64,000 bases of DNA from Ancylobacter tetraedralis (GCF_014195655.1 NZ_JACICD010000001.1:162682-226681); one strand, 5' to 3'; positions 35,925 to 44,255 are shown, numbered from the stretch's first letter. Notes: generated by a model not told the origin, from the letters alone. Made by a program: numbers and translations.

Positions 35925-36146
35925 CTACGGCCGGAGCGAGGCGAAGGCGCGCCGGTCGAGCCGCTCCAGTCCGCCGTGCCGGACGGCGTTATAGGGCGAG
36001 GCCGTGCGCTCGATTGCGCCGGCCACCTGACGCGGCAGGTCGGTGGCGAGCTGGACGGCGCGCCAGCTGCCGGCCAGGCCGGCGACGCCGAGCGTCATGC
36101 CGAACAGGGCCGCGGAAACGGTCGACAGGGGAGATCCGGGAGACAT
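35925..36146 (-). pseudogene. Possible truncated TDT/SLAC1-type anion transporter remnant
   Basis: A short frame of about 73 residues starts at an ATG (36146) with a plausible GAGGT site. Its first 40 residues (VSAALFGMTLGVAGLAGSWRA, LPRQVAGAIE) resemble the first helix and following loop of TehA/SLAC1-type transporters, which normally run to about 320 residues. After AIERTAS the likeness is lost and the frame ends. It reads as a 5' fragment left by a deletion, but a spurious or genuine small one-helix protein cannot be excluded. Confidence 0.35.
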
Positions 36147-36570
36147 CGCGCTACCTCGCAGTTTGATTCGACAGGCGACCGCCATGCGGCCTCAATGGGT
36201 TGGTCGATCGCGCAACCGGATCCGCCAGCACGCCCTGCCGGTGCATTCCGGAGCGGAATGGATGGGGAGGTTCTAGATCCGGCAAAAAGAGGGATCTGCC
36301 CAATTGGAACGGTGCGCCGCGATGCGTGTGCTTGCGAAACAGTAACCGGCAAAAACCGTGATGTTCGGAAATGGACGAGCCCGTTTCATTGCCGGAAGGC
36401 GCGCGTCATCTCGCGCAAGGAGGCGTCGAGCGTGGCGGGGATGACATGACGGGCCTGAGCGCTGGCGCCGGAGAGGCGCCGGAGCTGTGGCGGCCGGTCC
36501 GCGCCCCAGTCCGCGCACCGATCATGCGCCCCGGTCATGCCCCTGTTGGCGGGCGCGCCGATGATCTCGA
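36147..36570. other. Gene-free stretch before the flavin monooxygenase operon
   Basis: About 420 bp with no open frame that has both a ribosome site and family similarity. The 36281-36370 part is more AT-rich (several A-runs) and may hold upstream promoter elements. Nothing further recognised. Confidence 0.5.
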
Positions 36571-36594
36571 CAAATAAGTCTATACATATAAAAT
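36571..36594 (+). promoter_or_regulatory. TCTATAC element at the flavin monooxygenase promoter
   Basis: An AT-rich block centred on GTCTATAC (36578-36585) with flanking AAATAA and ATATAAAA lies 25-48 bp before the monooxygenase start. It shares the TCTATAC core and A/T flanks with the 30.92-kb and 40.28-kb promoter regions. GTCTATAC matches its own reverse complement at six of eight positions, as expected for a weak dimer-binding operator. Confidence 0.5.
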
Positions 36595-36618
36595 GGCGAT
36601 GCGCAGGAGATGGCCGCC

Positions 36619-37989
36619 ATGGGACGTTCGGACAAGTTGAAGCTCGGTACCTTCGTGTACACGTTCGGCTACAACCCGGCCGGGTGGCTGCATCCGGGCA
36701 GCGACGTGAACGGCGCCAATGATTTCGCCCACCTGCTCAAGGTGGCGCAGATGTCGGAAGCCGCCAAGTTCGATTTTCTGTTCCTCGCGGATTCGCCGGC
36801 TGCCGCGATCGGCGATCCCGAGGCGCTGTGCCGCCTGCCGACCAAGATGAATCGCTTCGAGCCGCTGACGCTGCTTTCCGCGCTGGCGGTGGCGACATCC
36901 AATCTCGGCCTGGTGGCCACCGCCTCCACTTCCTATTACGAGCCGTTCAACCTCGCCCGCATCTTCGCCTCGATCGATCATCTCAGCGGCGGCCGGGCGT
37001 GCTGGAATGTAGTGACATCAGACCATGACGAGACCGGCTACAATTTCAACCGCGAGGGGCTGGACCCGCACGCGCTGCGCTATGAGCGCGGCAAGGAGTT
37101 CGTCGATGTGGTGTTCGGGTTGTGGGACAGTTTCGAGCGCGATGCGCTGAAGCTCGATCGCGAGAGCGGCGTCTATTACGACAAGCACAAGCTCCACACG
37201 CTGAACCACAAGGGCAAGCACTTCCAGGTGCGCGGGCCGCTCAACATCGCCGCCACCCCGCAGGGGCGGCCGGTGATCGCCCAGGCCGGCGGATCGGCGG
37301 CGGGCATCGAGCTGGCGGCGGAAACCGCCGAGATCGTGTTCTCGCTCGCTTCCAACCTGGAGCGCAGCCAGGCCTTCTACGCCACGTTGAAGGAGCGCAT
37401 GGCGAGCTTCGGCCGCGGGCCGGACGAGCTGAAGGTGATGCCGGGCGTGGTCATCAATGTGGGGCGCACCGAATCCGAGGCGCGCGAGAAGGTCGCCTAT
37501 CTCGCCGGCAAGCTGCACCCCGATGTCGGCCGGGCGATGCTCGCCGAGTTCCTGGAAGCGGACCTCTCCGGCGTGCCGCTCGACGCGCCCTTCCCGAAGG
37601 ACCGTCTGCCGTCGGCGCCCAAGGGCTCCAAGGCGCTGTTCGACGAACTGACCGATTTCGTCATGAAGGGCCACACAGTGGGCGAGCTGATCCAGCTGTT
37701 CAGCGAGAAGCACACGGGCAACGGCATCACCGGCACGCCGGCCATGGTGGCCGACTTCATGGAGGAGTGGTTCCAGACCCGCGCGGCGGACGGCTTCATC
37801 GTGATGTGCCCGACCCTGCCGGCGGCGCTGGAGGATTTCACCGAGCTGGTGGTGCCCGAACTGCGCCGGCGCGGCCTGTTCCGCGAGGAATATGAGGGCA
37901 CCACGCTGCGCGCCAGCCTCGGCCTGCCGATACCGGAAAACCGATACGCCCGCGCGCGGCGGCAGGCGGGCCTTGCCGGCGGCGCCTGA
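36619..37989 (+). CDS. LLM-class flavin-dependent monooxygenase (NtaA/SnaA/DszA type)
   Basis: A 456-residue bacterial-luciferase-like monooxygenase using FMNH2 supplied by a separate reductase. Typical segments are LKLGTFVYTFGYNP, HLLKVAQMSEAAKFDFLFLAD, SKRFEP-like KMNRFEPLTLLSALA, FASIDHLSGGRACWNVVTS, PVIAQAGGSAAGIELAAETAEIVFS and GTPAMVADFMEEWF. The NtaA/DszA group cleaves C-N or C-S bonds of chelators, sulfonates and similar compounds. ATG at 36619 is placed nine bases after AGGAG; an ATG three codons earlier is too close. No flavin reductase gene is adjacent. The following ABC importer is on the same strand, so the two are likely co-expressed. Confidence 0.92.
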   Translation: MGRSDKLKLGTFVYTFGYNPAGWLHPGSDVNGANDFAHLLKVAQMSEAAKFDFLFLADSPAAAIGDPEALCRLPTKMNRFEPLTLLSALAVATSNLGLVATASTSYYEPFNLARIFASIDHLSGGRACWNVVTSDHDETGYNFNREGLDPHALRYERGKEFVDVVFGLWDSFERDALKLDRESGVYYDKHKLHTLNHKGKHFQVRGPLNIAATPQGRPVIAQAGGSAAGIELAAETAEIVFSLASNLERSQAFYATLKERMASFGRGPDELKVMPGVVINVGRTESEAREKVAYLAGKLHPDVGRAMLAEFLEADLSGVPLDAPFPKDRLPSAPKGSKALFDELTDFVMKGHTVGELIQLFSEKHTGNGITGTPAMVADFMEEWFQTRAADGFIVMCPTLPAALEDFTELVVPELRRRGLFREEYEGTTLRASLGLPIPENRYARARRQAGLAGGA

Positions 37990-38055
37990 ATCGACGGACA
38001 TGGCTGGAAAATTGCTACGCTGCGTCACCCATCGGACGCCGCGCCGGGAGCCTTG

Positions 38056-38715
38056 ATGTTCAATACCGAGATCATCGTCAAATCCCTGCCGATGCTGCTG
38101 CAGGCCTCGGTGTGGACCGTGGTCTATTCGCTCACCTCGGTGGCGATCGGCTTCTGCATCGGCACGCTGATGTGCGCGGCGGGTCTGTCCTCCTCGCGCC
38201 TCGGGCGGGGCGTCGCTGCCTTTTATGTGAGCTTCTTCCGCGGCGTGCCGCTGCTTGTGCAGTTGCTCATCTCCTATTACTGCCTGCCGCTGATCGGCCT
38301 CAACGTGCCGTCCTCGGTGGCGGCGGTGGGCACGCTCGCCTTGTGCACCGGCGCCTATATCGCAGAGATCCTGCGCGGCGGCTTCCTCGGCATTCCGCCC
38401 GGGCTGATCGAGGCGGCGCGCATGGTGGGCCTGTCCCGCGCGCAGATTCTCACCCGCATCGAGGTGCCGATGGCGGTGCGCTTCACGCTGCCCGCGCTGG
38501 TCAACGAGACGACGATGATGGTGAAGGCCTCCTCGCTCATCTCGGTGGTCGGCGTTCTGGAGCTGACGCGGCTCGCCCAGAACATCGCGACCTCGACCTT
38601 CCAGCCGCTGGAGATCTACCTCACGGCGGGGGCGATCTATTTCGTCATCAACGCCGTCATTTCCTCGGCGGGCACGCTGGTCGAGGGACGGTTCAAGGCG
38701 GAGACGGCGCGATGA
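38056..38715 (+). CDS. Polar amino acid ABC importer permease (first)
   Basis: A 219-residue HisM/GlnP-type permease with about five helices. The family motif FFRGVPLLVQL follows the second helix, and the EAA loop is GIPPGLIEAARMVGLSRAQILTRIEVP. GGGAG precedes ATG 38056 by five bases; TTG at 38053 is in frame. The stop overlaps the second permease start (ATGA). The pair would form the channel for a polar amino acid or a similar zwitterion handled by the monooxygenase upstream. Confidence 0.92.
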   Translation: MFNTEIIVKSLPMLLQASVWTVVYSLTSVAIGFCIGTLMCAAGLSSSRLGRGVAAFYVSFFRGVPLLVQLLISYYCLPLIGLNVPSSVAAVGTLALCTGAYIAEILRGGFLGIPPGLIEAARMVGLSRAQILTRIEVPMAVRFTLPALVNETTMMVKASSLISVVGVLELTRLAQNIATSTFQPLEIYLTAGAIYFVINAVISSAGTLVEGRFKAETAR

Positions 38716-39383
38716 GCTTCAACCTCGCCATTCTTACCGACAACTGGCGCGAACTGCTCGACGGCATGGTGCTGACCGTCCTCATCTGGGTGGCCGGCAC
38801 GGTGCTGGGGCTCGCCATCGGTCTCATGGTCGCGGTGGTGCAGCTGCTCACCAACCGCTGGATCGCGGCGCCGCTGAATGTCTATGTCGCTGTCATGCGC
38901 GGCACGCCGTTCCTCATCCAGCTCTTCATCATCTATTATGGCGGGCCGTTCTTCGGGCTCGACCTCACCCCCATGGTGGCGGGCGTGGCCGGGCTGGCGC
39001 TTTATGGCGGGGCCTATTTCTCCGAGATCTTCCGCGCCGGCTTCGTCTCCGTGCCGCCCGGCCAGATCGAGGCGGCGCGCATGATGGGCATTTCTCGCCT
39101 CGCCATCGTGCGCCATGTGCAGCTGCCGCAGATGCTGGTCATCATCCTGCCGGCGCTGGCCAACATGACCGTGCTGCTGTCCAAGGAAACGGCGGTGCTC
39201 TCGGTCATCACCGTGAATGAGCTGACCTCGGTGGTGCAGTCGATCGGCTCCACCACCTTCGCCTTCGCCGAGACGCTGCTGTTCCTTGCGCTCGTCTACT
39301 GGGCGTTCCTCGAAATCGTCACCGCCGCGGCGCGCCGGCTGGAGAAGCGGGTCGGCCGCTTCATGCTGCGCACCCAGAACTGA
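38712..39383 (+). CDS. Polar amino acid ABC importer permease (second)
   Basis: A 223-residue permease of the same family (VYVAVMRGTPFLIQLFIIYYGGPFFG; EAA loop SVPPGQIEAARMMGISRLAIVRHVQLPQ). The first helix is MVLTVLIWVAGTVLGLAIGLMVAVV. It starts within the stop of the preceding permease, and the ATPase follows 16 bp later. It forms a heterodimer with the first permease. Confidence 0.92.
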   Translation: MSFNLAILTDNWRELLDGMVLTVLIWVAGTVLGLAIGLMVAVVQLLTNRWIAAPLNVYVAVMRGTPFLIQLFIIYYGGPFFGLDLTPMVAGVAGLALYGGAYFSEIFRAGFVSVPPGQIEAARMMGISRLAIVRHVQLPQMLVIILPALANMTVLLSKETAVLSVITVNELTSVVQSIGSTTFAFAETLLFLALVYWAFLEIVTAAARRLEKRVGRFMLRTQN

Positions 39384-39399
39384 ACCGGAGAGGGCGGAC

Positions 39400-40230
39400 A
39401 TGGCTGAAGAGAAGACCCCCAATTCCCGTCCGATCATCGATGTGCGCGGCGTGTGGAAGCGCTTCGGTTCGGCCGAGGTGCTCAAGGGCATCGATCTGCA
39501 GATCAAGAAATCCGAAGTCACCTGCATCATCGGGCCGTCCGGCTCGGGCAAGTCGACCCTGCTGCGCTGCATCGCCTTCCTGGAGGAATACAGCGAGGGC
39601 GAGATCTATATCGAGGGCGAGCTGCTCGGCTTCTCGCTGGAGAATGGCGGGCGCCGGCGCGTCTCGGATGCCGAAGTCGACCGCGTGCGGCGCAATGTCG
39701 GCTTCGTGTTCCAGCAGTTCAACCTGTGGCCGCACATGAGCGCGCTGGAGAATGTCGCCATGCCGCTGAAGCTCTCGCGCGGCATGGCGCGCGAGGAGGC
39801 GGCGCGGCGCGCCCGGGCCATGCTGGAAAAGGTGGGCCTCGGCCATCGCGCGCAGGCCTATCCCAGCCAGCTCTCCGGCGGCCAGCAGCAGCGCGTCGGC
39901 ATCGCCCGCGCGCTGGCCATGGAGCCGCACATCATGCTGTTCGACGAGCCGACCTCGGCGCTCGACCCCGAACTGGTCGGCGAGGTGCTGCAGGTGATGC
40001 GCGACCTCGCCAGCGAGGGCATGACCATGGCCGTGGTCACGCATGAAATGGGCTTCGCGGCCCAGGTCGCCGACACCGTGATGTTCATCGACCACGGCAT
40101 CATCGCCGCCTCCGGCTCGCCCAATGAGGTGTTCCGCGAGAATGCCAACCCAAGGCTGCGCCAGTTCCTCCAGAACTACTTCGAGCGTAACGTGTTCTGG
40201 CAGGGCTCCGAGGGCGCCGCGGCGCCTTAG
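39400..40230 (+). CDS. Polar amino acid ABC importer ATP-binding protein
   Basis: A 276-residue GlnQ/HisP-type ATPase with Walker A GPSGSGKST (about residue 46), QFNLWPHMSALENV, signature LSGGQQQRVGIARAL (about 160), Walker B IMLFDEPTSALDPELVGEVL and VVTHEMGFA. ATG at 39400 follows GGAGAGGGCGGAC. An open frame further upstream overlaps the permease and was not used. The last 15 residues (NVFWQGSEGAAAP) extend past the usual end. Confidence 0.93.
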   Translation: MAEEKTPNSRPIIDVRGVWKRFGSAEVLKGIDLQIKKSEVTCIIGPSGSGKSTLLRCIAFLEEYSEGEIYIEGELLGFSLENGGRRRVSDAEVDRVRRNVGFVFQQFNLWPHMSALENVAMPLKLSRGMAREEAARRARAMLEKVGLGHRAQAYPSQLSGGQQQRVGIARALAMEPHIMLFDEPTSALDPELVGEVLQVMRDLASEGMTMAVVTHEMGFAAQVADTVMFIDHGIIAASGSPNEVFRENANPRLRQFLQNYFERNVFWQGSEGAAAP

Positions 40231-40253
40231 GCGGCAAGGATGGGTGGCGGCGT

Positions 40254-40298
40254 GTGCCGCGTTGCGGCACGCAATTCATTATGTCTATACTTAAATCC
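40254..40298 (+). promoter_or_regulatory. Hairpin and TCTATAC element before the polar amino acid binding-protein gene
   Basis: A perfect 7-bp inverted repeat (GTGCCGC 40254-40260, GCGGCAC 40264-40270) follows the ATPase stop and may end that message. Immediately after it GTCTATAC (40283-40290) with A/T flanks repeats the element seen at 30.92 and 36.58 kb, 69 bp before the binding-protein start. The binding protein therefore seems to have its own, co-regulated promoter. Confidence 0.5.
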
Positions 40299-40358
40299 AC
40301 AAGGCCGGGCCGGTGGCATGAGGCTGCCCGGACCCTGGCAGGGGAACAGGAGAATTAC

Positions 40359-41210
40359 ATGAAACAGCTTACCCGGCGCTCGGCCGTGACCCGCACCCTG
40401 CGCATCGCCGCGCTCGGCGTCGCGGCTTCGATGGCGCTGACCGGTCTCGCCCGGGCCGAGGATCTGCTCGCCAAGGTCAAGGCCAAGGGTGAACTCACCG
40501 TCGGCACCGAGCTGCAATTCGCGCCCTTCGACTTCGTCGAGGACGGTAAGCAGGCCGGCATGAACAAGGAGATCTTCGCAGAGATCGGCAAGGAACTCGG
40601 CGTCAAGATCGCCTTCCTCGACCTGCCCTGGCCGAGCGTGCTGCCGGGCCTCGAGGCCGGAAAGTTCGACATGGTGGCCGGCCCCGCCACCATCACCAAG
40701 GCCCGCATGGAGCGCTACCGCTTCACCTCGCCGATCGCCAACGCCACCGTCGCCATCCTGAAGAAGAAGGGCGACACCTCGATCACCAAGCCCGAGGACA
40801 TCGCCGGCAAGAAGGTGGGCAGCGCCAAGGCGACCGCCCAGCTCGCGCAGCTGCAGGAATTCGCCAAGACCCTGCCGACGCCGCCGACCATCCAGGAATA
40901 TGTCGATTTCAGCCAGTCCTATGCCGATCTGGGCGCCGGCCGCGTCGTCGCGGTGGCCAATTCGCTGCCGAACATCGCCTTCCTCGCCAAGTCCAAGCCC
41001 GACGTGTTCGAAGTCGTGGAGCCGCCCTTCGGCAAGCCGGTCTATTTCGGCTTTATCGGCACCAAGGCCGAGGACGCCAAGTCGCTGATGGACGCGGTCG
41101 ACGCGGTCATCATCAAGATGAAGCATGACGGGCGCCTCGCGGCCCTGCAGAAGAAGTGGTTCGGCACCGAGATGGCGACCCCCGACCAGGTGACGGACGC
41201 GAGCTTCTGA
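40359..41210 (+). CDS. Polar amino acid ABC importer periplasmic binding protein
   Basis: A 283-residue family-3 solute-binding protein. The signal peptide has an unusually basic leader (MKQLTRRSAVTRTLRIAALGV through LARAED). Mature-domain hallmarks are LTVGTELQFAPFDFVEDGKQAGMNKEIFAEIGKELG and LEAGKFDMVAGPATITKARMERYRFTSP. GGAGAATTAC precedes ATG 40359. Placement after the ATPase and behind its own promoter suits the excess of binding protein usually needed. The ligand is unknown. A strong terminator follows. Confidence 0.93.
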   Translation: MKQLTRRSAVTRTLRIAALGVAASMALTGLARAEDLLAKVKAKGELTVGTELQFAPFDFVEDGKQAGMNKEIFAEIGKELGVKIAFLDLPWPSVLPGLEAGKFDMVAGPATITKARMERYRFTSPIANATVAILKKKGDTSITKPEDIAGKKVGSAKATAQLAQLQEFAKTLPTPPTIQEYVDFSQSYADLGAGRVVAVANSLPNIAFLAKSKPDVFEVVEPPFGKPVYFGFIGTKAEDAKSLMDAVDAVIIKMKHDGRLAALQKKWFGTEMATPDQVTDASF

Positions 41211-41238
41211 TCCTCGCGAGCGCTTCTGGACTGCCATG

Positions 41239-41270
41239 ATCCCGGATCGGCCCTGCCGGTCCGGGATTTT
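41239..41270 (+). terminator. Rho-independent terminator of the polar amino acid importer
   Basis: Perfect 8-bp arms (ATCCCGGA 41239-41246, TCCGGGAT 41260-41267) with a 13-base loop, followed by TTTT, begin 29 bp after the binding-protein stop. Confidence 0.8.
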
Positions 41271-41578
41271 CCTTGTCCGCAGCAACGTCGCGCGCAGCTC
41301 ATCCCTGTGCCGGGAGGCTTGAGCGGGGCGCGCGCGGGTGCGGCTGCGCGGCGATTGCGCTCAACGCCCTATCCGTCCGCGTTCGGGAAAAGCCGACCCG
41401 ACCCACGGGGCTGCCACCGGCCATCCCGCGTCCCGATGCGTGGCGCGGGTCCAATCGGCACTATCGGTCGCCGAGCGATTGGGGTAGCTCGGCTTCATGC
41501 TGCCATGACGGCTTGCCAAACCGGTTCCGCATGGGCCGAAATGGCCGAATCTTCTGCTAGCAATGGAATACCGCCGAT
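41271..41578. other. Intergenic region upstream of the SLOG membrane-protein gene
   Basis: About 310 bp after the terminator with no supportable gene. It should contain the promoter of the SLOG gene; the last 60 bp are the least GC-rich, but no clear -35/-10 pair was found. Confidence 0.5.
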
Positions 41579-43504
41579 ATGATCCCCCTGCCGCAAAAGC
41601 CCGAGCTGAGCCTGTCGATCGGCCTTGTGGGGTACCACCTTGCCGATCTGCCGGAGGCGGCGCGGGCGTCGATGGTCCGCTCCCTCGGCTCCACGCTGGC
41701 GGTGATCGATGAGGCGTCCCGGCGGCATCGCAACGCGCATCAGGGAATCTTCGCGCCGGCCGACCCCCGGCTTCGCCTGCTCGCCGGTCTTGCCGAGGGC
41801 GCCGATCCGGCGGTTCTGGAAGCCCTGCCGGCAGGCTGGCAGGGCTTTGCCCTGCTGCCCTTCGCGCGCGCGCGCTGCCGCGAGGCCCTGACGCCCGGTA
41901 CCCGTGGTGATCGCGACCTGCGGCCGGCCTTCGATGCCGCGCTGGTCCGCGCCACCGCCGTGATCGAACTGCCGGAGGACGGGCGCGGCGCCGAGAGCGA
42001 GGCCGCCGGCTCTGCGCGGCTCGACGAGTTCCTCGTGCGCCAGTCGGATCTTCTTGTCGCGGTGTGGGACGGTCGGCCAGCCATGGCGTCCGGCGGCACG
42101 GCGCAGGTGGTGGCCCGTGCCCTCGGCGAGGGCATACCCGTCATCTGGATCGCGCCCGACACGGACGCTCCACCACGGGTGATCACCGCGCTGGCCGACA
42201 TCGACCGGGCGGCCGAACTCGCCGATGCCACAAACGGGCCGATCGCGGCGGTGATCGCGGCGCTGTTCGCCCTGCCACGCGCGCGGGAAGGCCGGCAACT
42301 GGAAGCCCCGACTGCTGACGTGGTCGAGCGCCTGCGGGAATTCTATGTCGAGCGGCCCCCCGCCGCCACGGCGTGGCCGGTCTATAGCTGGCTGGAGCTA
42401 GGCTGGCGCTTCTGGGCCTGGCAGCGCCGCATCGTGCATCGTGATCTCGACGACACTTACAAGGCCTGGCAGGGCTTCTTCGCGCGGGCGCCGGAGGCCG
42501 GCCCCTTCACCCGCGAAGTGCGCGCTGTGCTCGTGCCGCGCTGCGTGACGGCGGAGGCGCTCGCCGCGCATTACGCGATGACCTGCCGCAGCGCCTGTGT
42601 CGTGACCTACCTGCTGGCGGCCGTTGCGGTTCTGCTCCCGCTCATCGGCCTGTTGATGGCGGGCGGGGAGGGGCAGGTCGCGGGCGTGGCGGCGCATGTC
42701 CACGCACTGACGGGATCGGCCGGGTTGGTGGGCGGCGAACTCGCGGCGATCGGGCTGCTCGCCCTCATCGTCCTGCGCGGCCGGCGCGGCCGCTGGCGCG
42801 ACAAGGCGCGCGACTACCGCGCGCTGGCGCAGGCGCTGCGTCCGCTGCGCTTCCTCGGGCTGCTCGGCGCCCATGATGCGCTGCGCCGGCCGGTCGACGC
42901 GCCGCACCAGGAAGATGCCTGGGTGGTTTGGTACATCCGCGCGACGCTGCGTGAACTCGGGCCGCCCGGCGCGGTGCTCGGTACCGCCTATCAGCAGGCC
43001 GTGCTCGCGGCGCAGACCACGGATCTCACGGCGCAGATCAACCATCATCAGGCCACGGCCCGGCGGCTGTCGGCCATGGAGCGGCGCCTGCGTCTCGGCG
43101 TGGACCGGCTCTTCGCGGGAGCGGGGGGGCTGCTGCTCGCCTTCCTGGCCGCCCTGGCGGTGATCTGCTTCTTCGGACCACAGCCCACGCCGTGGCAGGA
43201 GCCGGTCGTCGAAGGGCTCTATGCGCTCAAGGACTGGGTCGGTTTCTTCGCCGCCCTGCTGCCCGTGTTCGGCCTGGCACTGGCCGGCTTCCGCTTCTCC
43301 GGTGATTTCGCGGGTCTCGCCGCGCGTTCGCGCGCCACGGGCGATGCGCTGAGGCATCTCCAGCCCGCCTATGCGCGGGCGCTCGCCGTGCCGGAACTCG
43401 CCACCTCCTCCGCCGCGCTATCGGCCATCGCCCGGGCGGAGATGGCCGATAGCGCGGCGGGGCGCGCGCTCGACCGTGCTCGCCTGCCAACGCTGCCGGT
43501 CTGA
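41579..43504 (+). CDS. SLOG-domain protein with C-terminal transmembrane (SLATT/DUF4231-like) modules
   Basis: A 641-residue protein of a family I recognise by domain only. Residues about 12-200 form a Rossmann-like SLOG domain: SIGLVGYHL at the nucleotide-binding glycine loop (GHR in most relatives, here GYH), LLAGLAEGADPAVLEAL, LLPFARARC, and FLVRQSDLLVAVWDGRPAMASGGTAQVV. A middle helical part leads to two pairs of membrane helices (about 340-362 and 379-400; 510-533 and 553-572). Each pair is followed by an amphipathic helix such as KARDYRALAQALRPLRF, the SLATT-like arrangement. SLOG domains are proposed nucleotide-ligand sensors, and SLATT segments putative membrane-perturbing effectors in conflict systems. 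It is monocistronic, with no partner cyclase nearby. A housekeeping role is also possible. Confidence 0.65.
   Translation: MIPLPQKPELSLSIGLVGYHLADLPEAARASMVRSLGSTLAVIDEASRRHRNAHQGIFAPADPRLRLLAGLAEGADPAVLEALPAGWQGFALLPFARARCREALTPGTRGDRDLRPAFDAALVRATAVIELPEDGRGAESEAAGSARLDEFLVRQSDLLVAVWDGRPAMASGGTAQVVARALGEGIPVIWIAPDTDAPPRVITALADIDRAAELADATNGPIAAVIAALFALPRAREGRQLEAPTADVVERLREFYVERPPAATAWPVYSWLELGWRFWAWQRRIVHRDLDDTYKAWQGFFARAPEAGPFTREVRAVLVPRCVTAEALAAHYAMTCRSACVVTYLLAAVAVLLPLIGLLMAGGEGQVAGVAAHVHALTGSAGLVGGELAAIGLLALIVLRGRRGRWRDKARDYRALAQALRPLRFLGLLGAHDALRRPVDAPHQEDAWVVWYIRATLRELGPPGAVLGTAYQQAVLAAQTTDLTAQINHHQATARRLSAMERRLRLGVDRLFAGAGGLLLAFLAALAVICFFGPQPTPWQEPVVEGLYALKDWVGFFAALLPVFGLALAGFRFSGDFAGLAARSRATGDALRHLQPAYARALAVPELATSSAALSAIARAEMADSAAGRALDRARLPTLPV
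43410..43460. repeat. 20-bp perfect inverted repeat inside the SLOG gene 3' end
   Basis: Arms at 43410-43429 and 43441-43460 are exact reverse complements over 20 bp with an 11-base loop, lying within the last 100 bp of the coding region. It encodes the near-palindromic peptide SAALSAIARAEMADSAAG. Confidence 0.9.
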
Positions 43505-43590
43505 TCTGTCACGCCGCCGCCGCGGCGCCCGCACCGATAGAGGGGCTGTCCCTGTCCGCCATCCGCGTCGTCGTCGTTAAGGAGATTGTC

Positions 43591-44181
43591 ATGATGATCC
43601 AGACCATTCCCGCCCGCCACGGCAAGGCCGTGCGCCTCGCCAGCGGCCAGGCGATCGAGGTGATCAACAGTTCGGGCACCCAGGTGGTGGACACCTGGGC
43701 GTTCTGCCCCGAGGATCTCGACCACCACATGTCGATGATGCACACGCGCGTCGAGAATGGCCGGCTGATGCCGGCGGTGGGCCACACGCTCTACACCAAC
43801 CGGCGCGAGCCGATTCTGGTGCTGGAGGCGGATACGTCCTCGGGGATCCACGACACCATCATGGCCGCCTGTGACCGCTGGCGCTATGAGCGCCTTGGCT
43901 GTGCCGAATACCACCGCAACTGCGCCGACAACATGATCGAGGCGCTGGCCGATCTGGGACTCGACTTCCACCACATCCCCCAGCCGCTCAACCTGTTCAT
44001 GAACATCCCGATCGAACAGGATTTCGCGCTGGTGCAGGGCACGCCGCCCTCCAAGGCCGGCGACAAGGTGGTGCTGCGCGCGGCGCGCGACTGCATCGTG
44101 GTGTTCTCGGCCTGCCCGCAGGACATCACGCCGATCAATGGCGGACTGCCGACCGACGCGCATTACGCGATCCTCGGCTAG
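43591..44181 (+). CDS. DUF1989 (urea carboxylase-associated family) protein
   Basis: A 196-residue DUF1989 protein. The motifs are IPARHGKAVRLASGQAIEVINSSGTQVVDTWAF, MSMMHTRVENGRLMPAVGHTLYTNRREP, CDRWRYERLGCAEYHRNCADN and PQPLNLFMNIPIE. Conserved Cys and His residues suggest a metal or catalytic site. Relatives next to urea carboxylase act as carboxyguanidine deiminase subunits or uncharacterised enzymes. Here it stands alone, without urea carboxylase or allophanate hydrolase. AAGGAG is six bases before ATG 43591. A GC hairpin separates it from the converging SURF1 gene. Confidence 0.88.
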   Translation: MMIQTIPARHGKAVRLASGQAIEVINSSGTQVVDTWAFCPEDLDHHMSMMHTRVENGRLMPAVGHTLYTNRREPILVLEADTSSGIHDTIMAACDRWRYERLGCAEYHRNCADNMIEALADLGLDFHHIPQPLNLFMNIPIEQDFALVQGTPPSKAGDKVVLRAARDCIVVFSACPQDITPINGGLPTDAHYAILG

Positions 44182-44191
44182 GCGAGCGGGG

Positions 44192-44221
44192 CCCCGCCGC
44201 CGCTCGCATCTGGCGGCGGGG
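44192..44221. terminator. Hairpin between converging DUF1989 and SURF1 genes
   Basis: Perfect 10-bp G/C arms (44192-44201 and 44212-44221) with a 10-base loop lie between the two stops. No T-run is present, so Rho may be needed. Confidence 0.55.
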
Positions 44222-44255
44222 GAGGGCGCATCCATGGGAAGCCGGTCGGCGGATT

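Noticed and set aside
36371..36577. 68-codon frame before the flavin monooxygenase
   Set aside because: No family similarity and no convincing ribosome site; it ends at the AT-rich promoter block.
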